The notes: generated by a model not told the origin, from the sequence alone. A DNA stretch of 64,000 nucleotides from Streptomyces sp. NBC_00663 (GCF_036226885.1 NZ_CP109027.1:1674001-1738000); one strand, 5' to 3'. Numbered from the stretch's first letter, positions 33,456 to 42,825 are shown. A program made the numbers and translations.

Positions 33456-34319
33456 ATGTACGACACGTCCCAGTTGCGTACGTTCCTGGCGGTGGCGCAG
33501 ACCCTGAGCTTCACTCAGGCCGCCCGTCGGCTCGGGCTGCGCCAGTCGACCGTCAGCCAGCACGTACGGCGTCTTGAGGACGCGGCCGGGCGGCAGTTGT
33601 TCTCCCGGGACACCCACTCGGTGGAGCTGACGGAGGACGGCGAGGCGATGCTCGGCTTCGCGCGCCGCATCCTGGACGTGCACGAGCAGGCGTCGGCGTT
33701 CTTCACGGGTACCCGCCTTCGCGGCCGATTGCGCTTCGGGGCATCGGAGGACTTCGTGCTGACCCGGCTGCCGGAGATCCTGGAGCGCTTCCGCTACGAC
33801 CACCCCGAGGTCGACCTGGAGCTGACGGTGGAGCTCTCGGGCACGCTGCACGAGCAGTTGGCGGCTGGGAAGCTGGACCTGGTCCTGGCCAAGCGCCGGC
33901 CGGAGGACCCGCGCGGCGAACTGGTCTGGCACGACCGGCTGGTGTGGATCGGCGCGGAGCGCCTGCGCCTGGACCCGGACCGCCCGGTACCCCTGATCGT
34001 CTATCCCCCGCCCGGCATCACCCGGGCGCTCGCCCTGGAGGCGCTGGAGCGGCAGGGCCGCGAGTGGCGGATCGTGTGCACGAGCGGCAGCCTCAACGGC
34101 CTGATCGCGGCGGCCCGCGCCGGGCTCGGTGTGATGGCCCACTCCCGCGGCCTGATCCCGCCCGGCCTGGTCCGCGTCCCGGACCGCTCGGGCCTGCCCG
34201 AACTCGGCCGCGTCGACTTCGTCCTGGTCCACGGCCATCGCCGCACTACCTCCCCGGGCGCGGCGGACGCCCTGGCCGCAGCAATCCTGACAAGCGGCGA
34301 CCAACTGCACCGCAGCTAG
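33456..34319 (+). CDS. LysR-family transcriptional regulator
   Basis: The 287-residue protein has the LysR helix-turn-helix at 1-60 (YDTSQLRTFLAVAQTLSFTQAARRLGLRQSTVSQHVRRLE) and an effector domain (LRGRLRFGASEDFVLTRLPEILERF). The ATG at 33456 has GTGGAG too close for a ribosome site, and an in-frame GTG lies at 33447, so translation may be leaderless. It probably activates the divergent transporter gene. Its stop overlaps the stop of the convergent Lrp gene by 4 bp. Confidence 0.88.
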   Translation: MYDTSQLRTFLAVAQTLSFTQAARRLGLRQSTVSQHVRRLEDAAGRQLFSRDTHSVELTEDGEAMLGFARRILDVHEQASAFFTGTRLRGRLRFGASEDFVLTRLPEILERFRYDHPEVDLELTVELSGTLHEQLAAGKLDLVLAKRRPEDPRGELVWHDRLVWIGAERLRLDPDRPVPLIVYPPPGITRALALEALERQGREWRIVCTSGSLNGLIAAARAGLGVMAHSRGLIPPGLVRVPDRSGLPELGRVDFVLVHGHRRTTSPGAADALAAAILTSGDQLHRS

Positions 34320-35293
34320 GGCCGGACGTACGTCAGCTGCTTCACGCGGCGCAGGAACGGTGTCGCCTCCACGTGTTGGACTCCCTCCAGTCGGCCGAGG
34401 GGGCCGCTGAGGTAGGCGTAGAGGGCCGCCGTGTCGCGGACGACGGCGGTGACGACGAGGTTGGAGGGGCCGGCCGTGGCGCTGGCGAAGGCGACCTCGT
34501 CGTGGGTGGCCAGGGCCTGGCCCACGGAGTGCAGGGCGCCGGGGGCGGCGGTGATCCACAGGGCGGCGGCGCGGGGGAAGCCGACGGCCTCGGAGTAGTA
34601 CTCGATGTCGATGTAGACGGCTCCGGAGGCGAGCAGCGCGGCCAGGCGGCGTTTGACCGCCGACTCGGAGCGGCCGGTGGCGCGCTGGAGTTCGGGGTAG
34701 CCGGCCCGTCCGTCGCGTTCGAGGACGGCGAGGAGGGGTTCGTCGTCCGGGTCGACGGCGACCGGTCCCGGTCGGGGCTCGGGGTGGGGGCGCAGGGCGG
34801 CGATCTGCTCGTCCGTGAGCGCGCGGAACTTCTGGGACCAGCCGGTCGGGCCGCCGTAGAAGCGGTGGATCAGCTGATGGGCGCGGATGTCCACGACGCC
34901 CGGGGTGCGGGGCAGTTTGCCGAGCAGGAGTTCGTCGTGGTCGCCGGGGCTGCGGGGCCGGGTCATGCAGACGATCTCGGTGCCTCCGGAGGCGAGGCCG
35001 ATCCAGTTCGTGTCGGGCCGTTTGGCGAGGGCGTCCGAGATGGCCGGGGCGCTGTCCGGCGCGCAGCGGAAGCGCATCATCCACTGGTCCTGGCCGAGCC
35101 GGTAGCCGTCCCGGACCGCCACGACCCGCAGTCCCGCCTCGGCGCTCAGCCGGCGGAAGCGGCGCGCGACGGTCTGGTCGGAGGCTCCGAGCACGGTCCC
35201 GAGCCGGCTGTAGGAGGCCCGGCCGTTGACCTCCAGCGCCGACAGCAGCTGAAGGTCCAGCCGGTCGAGCGTGAGGGATTCCATCTCCAGCAT
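34316..35293 (-). CDS. Lrp/AsnC-family regulator with two DNA-binding modules
   Basis: The 325-residue product is about twice the length of classic Lrp. Two AsnC-type helix-turn-helix units are seen at about 8-60 (LDRLDLQLLSALEVNGRASYSRLGTVLGASDQTVARRFRRL) and 180-230 (DEPLLAVLERDGRAGYPELQRATGRSESAVKRRLAAL). Each is followed by a ligand-type alpha/beta region. This looks like an internally duplicated Lrp. The ATG at 35291-35293 follows AGGAGT. It is divergent from a multidrug-type exporter gene that it may control. Confidence 0.87.
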   Translation of the reverse strand: MLEMESLTLDRLDLQLLSALEVNGRASYSRLGTVLGASDQTVARRFRRLSAEAGLRVVAVRDGYRLGQDQWMMRFRCAPDSAPAISDALAKRPDTNWIGLASGGTEIVCMTRPRSPGDHDELLLGKLPRTPGVVDIRAHQLIHRFYGGPTGWSQKFRALTDEQIAALRPHPEPRPGPVAVDPDDEPLLAVLERDGRAGYPELQRATGRSESAVKRRLAALLASGAVYIDIEYYSEAVGFPRAAALWITAAPGALHSVGQALATHDEVAFASATAGPSNLVVTAVVRDTAALYAYLSGPLGRLEGVQHVEATPFLRRVKQLTYVRP

Positions 35294-35402
35294 GCCTACT
35301 CCTGTCGGGTTCCGGCGTTCTCAGGACAATTTCCGCCGCGATCGGCCGCGTCGGGCCCATCGTACGGAGTCCTGCGCATCCCACCGACAAGGAGTTGAGG
35401 AC

Positions 35403-36902
35403 ATGCGTGCTTGGGGGCCGCTGACCGCGGCGTGTCTGGCCACGTTCATGCTGCTGCTGGACGTGACCATCGCGATCGTCGCGCTGCCGGACATGGCGGC
35501 GGCGCTGAACGCGTCGCTGAGCGATCTGCAATGGGTGATGGACGCCTACGCGCTGGCGCTGGCCGCGCTGCTGCTGGGGGTGGGCGCCGCCGCGGACGTG
35601 CTCGGGCGACGGCGGGTGCATGTGGCGGGGGTCGTGGTGTTCGCCGGGGCCTCGCTGCTGTGCGGCCTGGCGTCCGGCCCGGCGATGCTGGTCGGGGCGC
35701 GGGCACTTCAGGGCGTCGGCGCGGCGGCGACGCTCGCCACGGCGCTGCCGCTGCTGGCGTCGGTCTACCAGGGGCGGCAGATGTCGGTGGCGCTCGGGGT
35801 GTGGGGCGCGACCGGCGGCGCGGCGGCCGCGGTGGGTCCGGTACTGGGCGGGCTGCTGACGGACGGTCCCGGTTGGCGGTGGATCTTCTACGTCAACCTG
35901 CCGGTGAGCGTGGTCGCGGTGTGGCTGACGCTACGGGCGGTGCCGGAGTCGCGGGGGCGGGCCGGACGCCGGATCGACTGGGCGGGGACCGTGACGTTCG
36001 CGGCCTTCGCGAGCGGCGTGACGTACGGAGCGGTGCGGGCCGGGTCGCACGGCTGGGGTGCGACGGGCACCCTCGCCTCCTTCGCGGGCGCGGCCCTCGC
36101 GCTGGTCTGCTTCCTGGTCGTGGAGCGGCGGGTCGCCGATCCGCTGATCGATCCGCGGCTGTTCCTGAAGCCCGCGTTCTCCGGGGTGATGGCGGGCGCG
36201 TTCACCTTCAACGCGGCGGCGTTCGGGGTCATGGCGTACACCTCGATCTGGTTGCAGACCGTGCTGGGGATGTCTCCGGTGCGCGGCGGGCTTGTGTTCC
36301 TGTGGCTGTCGCTGGCCGCGTTCGTGGTGGCGGCGGCCGGGGGACGGCTGCTGCACGGGGTGCCGGCCCGGTTCACCGTCGGGGGCGGGCTGCTGCTGAT
36401 CGGCGCCGGACAGTTCTGCATGGCGTTCCTGGACGCCGGTTCGACGTCGACGGCGCTCATCGCGGGGCTGGTGCTGGTGGGGGTGGGTACGGGCCTGGTG
36501 GCGCCCTCGGTCGCGGGGGCCGCGCTGGCCACGGTGGAACGGGAGCGCTCGGGCATGGCCAGCGGCGCGGTCAACGCCTTCCGGCAGTTCGGGTACGCGC
36601 TCGGCCTCGCCTTCTTCGGCACGGTGCTGACCTCCCGTATGGCGGACTCGCTGCCGCGCGACGCGGCTCACGCGCTGGCGGGCGGCGGGGCGGGGGCGCT
36701 GCGTGGCTCCTTCCCCGAGCACACGTTGCGGGACGCGTTCGCCTCGGGGCTGAACACCGCGGCGATGGCGGCCGGCCTGGTGGCGGTGACCGGCGGTGCG
36801 CTGGTCCTCGCGCTGCTCAGGACGCCCGGCACGGCGCGGGTGGGTGTGACGGATCCGGGCGCGACGACGCTGACAGAGGAGACGGCAACGCAGCGGAACT
36901 GA
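35403..36902 (+). CDS. MFS drug exporter (DHA2, 14-helix type)
   Basis: The 499-residue protein has the DHA2 features LLDVTIAIVALPDMAAALNASLSDLQWVMDAYALALAALLLGVGAAAD (motif D1 and motif A region), GARALQGVGAAATLATALPLL and GWRWIFYVNLPVSV. About 14 membrane helices are expected. It should export hydrophobic drugs or a metabolite with protons. The ATG at 35403 follows AAGGAG. It is divergent from the double Lrp gene. No biosynthetic genes lie nearby that would identify a cargo. Confidence 0.88.
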   Translation: MRAWGPLTAACLATFMLLLDVTIAIVALPDMAAALNASLSDLQWVMDAYALALAALLLGVGAAADVLGRRRVHVAGVVVFAGASLLCGLASGPAMLVGARALQGVGAAATLATALPLLASVYQGRQMSVALGVWGATGGAAAAVGPVLGGLLTDGPGWRWIFYVNLPVSVVAVWLTLRAVPESRGRAGRRIDWAGTVTFAAFASGVTYGAVRAGSHGWGATGTLASFAGAALALVCFLVVERRVADPLIDPRLFLKPAFSGVMAGAFTFNAAAFGVMAYTSIWLQTVLGMSPVRGGLVFLWLSLAAFVVAAAGGRLLHGVPARFTVGGGLLLIGAGQFCMAFLDAGSTSTALIAGLVLVGVGTGLVAPSVAGAALATVERERSGMASGAVNAFRQFGYALGLAFFGTVLTSRMADSLPRDAAHALAGGGAGALRGSFPEHTLRDAFASGLNTAAMAAGLVAVTGGALVLALLRTPGTARVGVTDPGATTLTEETATQRN

Positions 36903-37152
36903 TCATTCCGACAGCTCGCGCACGGGTTGCTCGGGTCGTACAGATTCGGTGGAGATTAGGGGCCCGAAACTTACTCAACCGTCAGTTTTGTGTCCGACCC
37001 TTCCCACTGTGAGCGCATTTTCCGGCGCTGACCAGCCGCTACCTGAACATCGCCGGACACCGCACCCCCTCCCGCCCCGTCGACAGGTGGGGTAGCTTTC
37101 ACGGCGCTGTGCGGAGCGTCGAACCAATGTCAGAGGGAGCGGGGAGCGGGGT

Positions 37153-38979
37153 TTGCGCGAGTTCACCAACCCTCCGTTGGCGTTGGCACCCCCGGTGGGC
37201 GGATTGGCCGACGTGGTGTTCGACCATGCCCAGGAGGACCCGCTGTGCGTGGCGCTGGGCCGCAAGGACGAGTCCGGACAGTGGCGGGATGTGACCTCGG
37301 CCGAGTTCCGCGACGAGGTGCTCGCCCTCGCCAAGGGACTGCTCGCCCGCGGCATCCGGTTCGGTGACCGGGTCGCGATCGTCTCCCGCACCCGCTACGA
37401 GTGGACCCTCTTCGACTTCGCCCTGTGGACGATCGGCGCCCAGGTGGTGCCGGTCTACCCCACCTCGTCGGCGGAGCAGTGTTTCTGGATGCTCTACGAC
37501 GCCGAGTGCACGGCCGCGATCGTGGAGCACGAGGACCACGCGATGACCATCGCCACCGTCATCGACCGGCTGCCGCAACTGCGTGAGCTGTGGCAACTGG
37601 ACGCGGGCTGTGTGCAGGAGCTCTACGACGCCGGCGCGCACCTCGACGACGACGTGGTGCACCGGCACCGGCAGGCGGTCACCCCCGACTCGGTCGCCAC
37701 CATCATCTACACCTCCGGCACCACCGGCCGCCCCAAGGGCTGTGTCATCTCGCACGGCAACTTCATGTACGAGGCGGACACCGTCATCCGGCGCTGGGAG
37801 CCGGTGTTCCACTCCAAGAAGGGCGACGAGGCGGCGACCCTGCTCTTCCTGCCGCTCGCGCATGTCTTCGGGCGGATGGTGCAGGTCGCCGCGATCCGGG
37901 GCAAGGTCCGCTTCGGGCACCAGCCGCAGATGAACGCCGCCGCCCTGATGCCCGACCTCGCCGCGTTCAAGCCGACGTTCTTCCTCGGGGTGCCGTACAT
38001 CTTCGAGAAGGTGTTCAACGCCTCGCGCCGCAAGGCGGAGAAGGAGGGCAAGGCGGGCGCCTTCGAGAAGGCCGTCGACATCGCGGTGAAGTACGCGGAC
38101 GCCATGGAGGCGAAGGCCTGGGGCATCGGGCCCGGCCCTTCGGCGGGTCTACGCGTGCAGCACCAGCTCTTCGACAAGCTCGTCTACTCCAAGATGAGGG
38201 CCGCGATGGGCGGCCGCATCAAGCAGGCGATGACGGGCGGTTCGGCCATGGACCGCCGGCTCGGCCTGTTCTTCGCCGGCGCGGGCGTGCACATCTACGA
38301 GGGGTACGGCCTCACCGAGTCGACGGCCGCCGCCACCGCCAACCCGCCCGAGCGCACCCGCTACGGCACGGTCGGCCAGCCCATCCCGGGCATGACCGTG
38401 CACATCGCGGACGACGGCGAGATCTGGCTGCACGGTGACAACGTCTTCCAGGGCTATCTCAACAACCAGAAGGCCACCGACGCGACCCTGCACGACGGCT
38501 GGCTCGCCACCGGCGACCTGGGCTCCCTCGACGAGGACGGCTACCTCACCATCACCGGCCGCAAGAAGGAGATCCTGGTGACCTCCGGCGGCAAGAGCGT
38601 CTCCCCCGCCCAGTTGGAGGAGCGCGTCCGGGACCATCCGCTGGTCTCCCAGTGCATCGTCGTCGGCAACGACCGCCCCTACATCGCCGCCCTGGTCACC
38701 CTCGACCAGGAGGCCGTCGAGCACTGGCTGGCGATGCGCGGCAAACCGCAGCTGACGGCGGCCGAACTGGTCCGGGACGCCGACCTGGAGACAGAGGTGC
38801 GACGAGCCGTGGTCGCCGCCAACACCCTGGTCTCGCAGGCCGAGTCGATCCGCACGTTCCGCATCCTGGCGCAGCCGTTCACCGAGGAGCACGGGCTGCT
38901 CACGCCGTCGCTGAAGCTGAAGCGCAAGGCGATCGAGAACGCGTACGTGGGCGAGGTCGAGGCGTTGTACAGGGCCTGA
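37153..38979 (+). CDS. AMP-binding long-chain acyl-CoA synthetase (FadD-type)
   Basis: The 608-residue adenylate-forming enzyme has the phosphate loop TIIYTSGTTGRPKGC, LPLAHVFGRM, YEGYGLTESTAA, the hinge motif GWLATGDLGSLDEDGYLTITGRKKEILVTSGGKSVSPAQLE and a final catalytic Lys in LTPSLKLKRKAI. It activates fatty acids to acyl-CoA. The TTG start at 37153 is preceded by GGGGAG and gives the expected N-terminus; there is no better ATG. The 250 bp upstream hold no gene. It stands alone as a transcription unit. Confidence 0.92.
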   Translation: MREFTNPPLALAPPVGGLADVVFDHAQEDPLCVALGRKDESGQWRDVTSAEFRDEVLALAKGLLARGIRFGDRVAIVSRTRYEWTLFDFALWTIGAQVVPVYPTSSAEQCFWMLYDAECTAAIVEHEDHAMTIATVIDRLPQLRELWQLDAGCVQELYDAGAHLDDDVVHRHRQAVTPDSVATIIYTSGTTGRPKGCVISHGNFMYEADTVIRRWEPVFHSKKGDEAATLLFLPLAHVFGRMVQVAAIRGKVRFGHQPQMNAAALMPDLAAFKPTFFLGVPYIFEKVFNASRRKAEKEGKAGAFEKAVDIAVKYADAMEAKAWGIGPGPSAGLRVQHQLFDKLVYSKMRAAMGGRIKQAMTGGSAMDRRLGLFFAGAGVHIYEGYGLTESTAAATANPPERTRYGTVGQPIPGMTVHIADDGEIWLHGDNVFQGYLNNQKATDATLHDGWLATGDLGSLDEDGYLTITGRKKEILVTSGGKSVSPAQLEERVRDHPLVSQCIVVGNDRPYIAALVTLDQEAVEHWLAMRGKPQLTAAELVRDADLETEVRRAVVAANTLVSQAESIRTFRILAQPFTEEHGLLTPSLKLKRKAIENAYVGEVEALYRA

Positions 38980-39088
38980 GGCGCTTTCCGGCGGATTCTG
39001 TCCTATTCCGCCGTCAGGAATGCATCACCGCTCGTGATCGTTGACGATGGGAGTACCACCTGACGACAACCGTAAGGATCAAGAGCTC

Positions 39089-39925
39089 GTGAGCAGCAAG
39101 GTCCCCCCGATCATCCTGAACAACGGCGTCGAGATGCCCCAGCTGGGCTTCGGCGTCTGGCAGGTGCCGGACGACGAGGCGCAGCAGGCGGTCGCGACCG
39201 CCCTGGAGGCCGGGTACCGCAGCATCGACACAGCGGCGATCTACGGCAACGAAGAGGGCACCGGCAAGGCCATCACCTCCTCCGGCATCCGCCGCGAGGA
39301 CGTTTTCGTCACCACCAAGCTGTGGAACGGCGACCAGGGGTACGACTCCACCCTGCGCGCGTTCGACACCTCCCTGGAGAAGCTCGGCCTGGACTACGTG
39401 GACCTGTACCTGATCCACTGGCCGCTGCCGGCCCGGGACAAGTACGTCGACACGTACAAGGCGTTCGAGAAGCTGCACGCCGACGGCCGCGTCCGGGCGA
39501 TCGGCGTCTCCAACTTCTACCCGGAGCACCTTGAGCGGCTCATCGCCGAGACCTCGGTCATCCCGGCGGTCAACCAGATCGAGCTGCACCCGCATCTCCA
39601 GCAGCACGCGGGCCGCGCGTTCCACGCGGAGCAGGGCATCGCCACCGAGGCCTGGTCCCCGCTGGGCCAGGGCAAGGGCCTGCTGGAGGTCCCGGCGATC
39701 GTCGCCATCGCCCAGAAGCACGGCCGCACCCCGGCCCAGGTGGTGCTGCGCTGGCACCTCCAGCTCGGCAACGTGGTGATCCCGAAGTCCGTGACCCCGT
39801 CCCGGATCAAGGAGAACATCGAGGTCTTCGACTTCAGCCTGGACACCGAGGACCTGGCCGCGATCAGCGCCCTCAACGAGGACCGTCGTATCGGCCCGGA
39901 CCCGGCGACCTTCGACATCGGCTGA
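39089..39925 (+). CDS. Aldo/keto reductase
   Basis: The 278-residue TIM barrel has the AKR signature: GFGVWQV, GYRSIDTAAIYGNEEGTGKA (catalytic Asp and Tyr), VTTKLWN (Lys), DLYLIHWPLP (His), GVSNF and VIPKSVTPSRIKEN (NADPH phosphate site). It reduces aldehydes such as methylglyoxal or sugar aldehydes. The GTG at 39089 follows AAGGATC by 9 bases; the longer ATG frame from 39041 has a family-unlike N-terminus. A terminator follows. Confidence 0.92.
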   Translation: MSSKVPPIILNNGVEMPQLGFGVWQVPDDEAQQAVATALEAGYRSIDTAAIYGNEEGTGKAITSSGIRREDVFVTTKLWNGDQGYDSTLRAFDTSLEKLGLDYVDLYLIHWPLPARDKYVDTYKAFEKLHADGRVRAIGVSNFYPEHLERLIAETSVIPAVNQIELHPHLQQHAGRAFHAEQGIATEAWSPLGQGKGLLEVPAIVAIAQKHGRTPAQVVLRWHLQLGNVVIPKSVTPSRIKENIEVFDFSLDTEDLAAISALNEDRRIGPDPATFDIG

Positions 39926-39942
39926 GGCCGGACGAGCTGACG

Positions 39943-39969
39943 GGCCCGGGCGGGACCACCACCCGGGCC
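39943..39969. terminator. Hairpin terminator between convergent genes
   Basis: GGCCCGGG (39943-39950) pairs with CCCGGGCC (39962-39969) around an 11-base loop, with outer TGAC and GTCA extending the stem after small bulges. It lies between the aldo/keto reductase stop and the EamA-type transporter stop. Confidence 0.7.
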
Positions 39970-39973
39970 TTCG

Positions 39974-40903
39974 TCAGGTCCGGCTACGGCTCGTCACGGT
40001 GGCGTACGCGCTGACCAGGATCAGCGCGCACCCGCCCCACTGCGCGACGGTCGGCCGCTCCCCCAGCACCACCGCGCCCAGGATCAGCGCACCGACCGGT
40101 GTGAGCAGCAGCAGGACGGCGCCGATGTGGCTCGGCAGATGCGGGGAGTTGAGGGCGACCAGCAGCCAGCCGATCATGCCGCTGCTGACCGCCGCCACCG
40201 CGAGCCAGCCCAGGGCGGTGGCGGACGGGGTGAGGTCGAGGGCGCCCCAGGCCCAGCCGCCGAGGGCGGAGAAGACGGTGGCGGCCACCACGACGACGGT
40301 GTACGTCGTCACCACATGGCCCTCGAAGCCGCCGCGGCGCAGCAGGAACAGAAAGCCCGAGTAGCTCAGGGCGGCGAGCACGGCGTGGACGGTGCCCGAC
40401 GCCGGGTCGCTGCCGCTCGCGCCCTGCTCGAACAGCCCGCCGGTGAGCACCACGCCGACGCACAGCACCGGCAGCCACCCCAGGAAGCGGCGCGGCACCC
40501 GCTCACGGTCCACCGCCCACGCCAGCAGCGGCACCAGCACGACCTGCACATTGACCAGCACGGTCGACAGCCCCGCGCCCACCTCGGTGATGGCCCGCGA
40601 CCACAGCAGCATGTCCCCCGCGAACAGCGCCCCGCCGGCGACGCCGTACAGCAGCTGACGCCGGGGCGGTGGACCCTCGCGGCGATACTCCGGCAGGGAC
40701 AGCAGCACCAGCACCGGGACGCAGAGCAGACAGCGGTACAGGGAGGCCGTACCGGCGTCCGCGCCGGACAGTTCGATGCAGACCGGCGACAGCGACAGCA
40801 CCACCGCACCGACCGTCTGCCCGGCGCGCGGGCCGCCGGGGAGGCGGACCGTGAGCGGCTGTCGACCCCGGGTGGTGTCGGTCTCGGTGTCGGTGCGTGC
40901 CAT
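39974..40903 (-). CDS. EamA/DMT-superfamily transporter
   Basis: The 309-residue, ten-helix protein is made of two EamA repeats (SLPEYRREGPPPRRQLLYGVAGGALFAGD; later LVALNSPHLPSHIGAVLLLLTPVGALILGAVVLGERPT). The ERPT end of the second repeat is characteristic. It exports metabolites or amino-acid-like compounds. The ATG at 40901-40903 fits the family; the 30 extra codons upstream have no support. There is no operon partner. Confidence 0.87.
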   Translation of the reverse strand: MARTDTETDTTRGRQPLTVRLPGGPRAGQTVGAVVLSLSPVCIELSGADAGTASLYRCLLCVPVLVLLSLPEYRREGPPPRRQLLYGVAGGALFAGDMLLWSRAITEVGAGLSTVLVNVQVVLVPLLAWAVDRERVPRRFLGWLPVLCVGVVLTGGLFEQGASGSDPASGTVHAVLAALSYSGFLFLLRRGGFEGHVVTTYTVVVVAATVFSALGGWAWGALDLTPSATALGWLAVAAVSSGMIGWLLVALNSPHLPSHIGAVLLLLTPVGALILGAVVLGERPTVAQWGGCALILVSAYATVTSRSRT

Positions 40904-41009
40904 GGTGCGGAGTCCTTCCCCCGGAAACCTCGGGTACGACGGACACGGTGATCGCCCGACTACCCGCGCACCCGGGGTCCATGCATCAGGCACCGACCGG
41001 CGGCGGACC

Positions 41010-41711
41010 TCAGTTGGGCTGCCCGATCGGCCGTACGACGACCGTGTTGACGTCGACTCCCTCGGGCTGCCTGATGGCCCACACGACGGAGTCGGCGAGT
41101 TGGTCGGCGGTGAGGAGATGGCCGGGCGGGAGGCTGCCGTAGCTGTCCCAGAACGGGGTCTCCACCCGGCCGGGCGCGATCAGGGTGACGCCGATGCCCC
41201 ACTCGGTGACCTGCCGACGGGTGTTCTCGGCGAGGCCGGTGACCGCCCACTTGGTCGCCCCGTAGATGTTGCCGGGCGTGGGCACGAACCCGGCGACGCT
41301 GCCGACCAGGACGATCCGCCCCCGGGTCTCCTTGAGGGCGTCGACGGAGGCACGGATCAGCAGCGCCGGGCCGAGGACGTTCGTCAGCACCATCTCGGTC
41401 CAGCCGGCCGGGTCCCCGTCGGCGACCGAATCATGGGTGGCCGTACCGGCGTTGGAGACCACGGTGTCCAGCCGGCCGAACTCCTTGAGGGTGCGCTCGA
41501 CCGCCGACCGCACACTCGCGTAGTCGGCGGCGTCGCCGACGAGCGTCAACAGGCCCTCGGGGTTGCCGAGTTCCTCGGCGAAGCCACGCAGCCGCTCCTC
41601 GCCACGGCCGGTGACGGTCACCCGGTGCCCGGCGTCGAGCAGTTGCCGTGCGACGGCGGCACCGATGCCGCTGCCGCCGCCGGTGATGAGCGCGACCGGA
41701 GAATCGGTCAT
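41010..41711 (-). CDS. Short-chain dehydrogenase/reductase
   Basis: The 233-residue classical SDR has the NADP-binding motif TGGGSGIG, the NAG motif (VVSNAGTATHD), the catalytic Ser in VLVGSVAG, Tyr and Lys in IYGATKWAV, and APGRVETPF. The substrate is unknown. The start is ATG at 41709-41711. The promoter just upstream has the long 19-bp spacer with central palindrome typical of MerR-activated genes, but no MerR gene is next to it. Confidence 0.92.
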   Translation of the reverse strand: MTDSPVALITGGGSGIGAAVARQLLDAGHRVTVTGRGEERLRGFAEELGNPEGLLTLVGDAADYASVRSAVERTLKEFGRLDTVVSNAGTATHDSVADGDPAGWTEMVLTNVLGPALLIRASVDALKETRGRIVLVGSVAGFVPTPGNIYGATKWAVTGLAENTRRQVTEWGIGVTLIAPGRVETPFWDSYGSLPPGHLLTADQLADSVVWAIRQPEGVDVNTVVVRPIGQPN

Positions 41712-41742
41712 GACTACCCCCTGTTTTCGGTGAACGCCGCGC

Positions 41743-41773
41743 AGTAGATCACTTGGAGCGTTCTCGAAGTCAA
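41743..41773 (-). promoter_or_regulatory. MerR-type promoter of the SDR gene
   Basis: On the minus strand TTGACT (41768-41773) and TCTACT (41743-41748) are separated by exactly 19 bp. That spacer region carries ACTTCGAG-AACG-CTCCAAGT (41751-41770), a palindrome with one mismatch. A 19-bp spacer with an embedded dyad is the hallmark of promoters twisted open by MerR-family activators. Confidence 0.65.
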
Positions 41774-41795
41774 GGAGGTACGACAGCGAGGGGCG

Positions 41796-42701
41796 TCAGA
41801 CCGGGCGGACCGCCGTGTGGACCGTGCGGGCCGCGAGGACGAACAGGTCGGGGCGGTGGTGAAGGCCGGCCCTGTCGTCGGGGTCGACGAGCCGGTCGAG
41901 GGTGGCGCGGTCGTCGGCGTCGAGGCGCTCGCCGAGGACGTCCCGCATCCGGGTGAAGGCGGTGACGGCACACCGGCGGGCCCGGTCGGCGGTCGGGGCG
42001 GGCACGTCCAGCAGGAAACTGCGGGTGCCGGTGGGCTTCAGCCCCACGGACGTCATCAGCGTCGGCCAGTCCTCGATCTCGTCGACCGAGCCGGGCAGCG
42101 CGGCCCGCATCTCGCCGAACCACTCCTCGTGCACCGCGTCGAGCCGGGCCTGGAGCCCCGGGCGGCCGATGCCGAAGTCGCGCGGCAGATAGCGGGTGGG
42201 CAGGCTGCCCTCCAGCAGGGCCAGCGTGCCGCCGGGCGCGAGCCGCGCGGCGAACGCGGCCAGGGCCGCCTTCTGGTCACCGAGGTGGTGCAGGCTCCAG
42301 CTCGCCCACAGCAGGTCGGCCGGATATTCCAACTCGTCGAGTGCGTCGGGCAGTTCACCCACGAGGGTGCCGAACCGGTCGGCGACGCCGAGCCGCCCGG
42401 CGCGCTCGCTGGCCCGTTCCAGGAGCGGCTCGGAGCCGTCGACGGCGACGACCCGGGCGCCGGGAAAGGTGTCGGCGAGCAGACAGGAGACGACACCTGG
42501 CCCGCTGCCCGCGTCGACGACCAGCCCCGGCTCGGTCTGCGGTTTCGCGAGCCACGCCATGGCCCGCTCGTACAGGGGCGTGTACAGCTCGGCCTGGTCC
42601 TCCAGCATCGGGGCCAGCTCGGCCCAGTCGATGTCGGTGTGGTCATGGTGAGCGTGCTCGTGCCCGTGTCCGTGCTCATGCTGATGGTGGTCGTGCGCCA
42701 T
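41796..42701 (-). CDS. SAM-dependent methyltransferase with His-rich N-terminus
   Basis: The product is 301 residues. The first 25 residues are a His-rich stretch (MAHDHHQHEHGHGHEHAHHDH) that should bind metal such as Ni, Zn or Cu. A class I methyltransferase fold follows, with GLVVDAGSGPGVVSCLLAD (SAM motif I), ARVVAVDGSEPLLERA and LLWASWSLHHLGDQ. The methyl acceptor is unknown. The ATG at 42699-42701 is 9 bases after GAGAGG. The next plus-strand gene is divergent. Confidence 0.85.
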   Translation of the reverse strand: MAHDHHQHEHGHGHEHAHHDHTDIDWAELAPMLEDQAELYTPLYERAMAWLAKPQTEPGLVVDAGSGPGVVSCLLADTFPGARVVAVDGSEPLLERASERAGRLGVADRFGTLVGELPDALDELEYPADLLWASWSLHHLGDQKAALAAFAARLAPGGTLALLEGSLPTRYLPRDFGIGRPGLQARLDAVHEEWFGEMRAALPGSVDEIEDWPTLMTSVGLKPTGTRSFLLDVPAPTADRARRCAVTAFTRMRDVLGERLDADDRATLDRLVDPDDRAGLHHRPDLFVLAARTVHTAVRPV

Positions 42702-42825
42702 GGTGGTCACCCTCTCGTCCGTGTGCGGCCAGCGTGCGCCGACGCACCGGGGAGAGGCCAGAGCCGTTGCCGGGACGGCAAAAAATGGGGTGCGGCGCGT
42801 GCGTGATCGCGCTCAGGATGGCCCG

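Noticed and set aside
36903..37152. Possible small gene or riboswitch in the 250-bp gap before the acyl-CoA synthetase gene
   Set aside because: No frame with a ribosome site or family match, and no recognisable riboswitch core. Only a weak -10-like TAGCTT is present.
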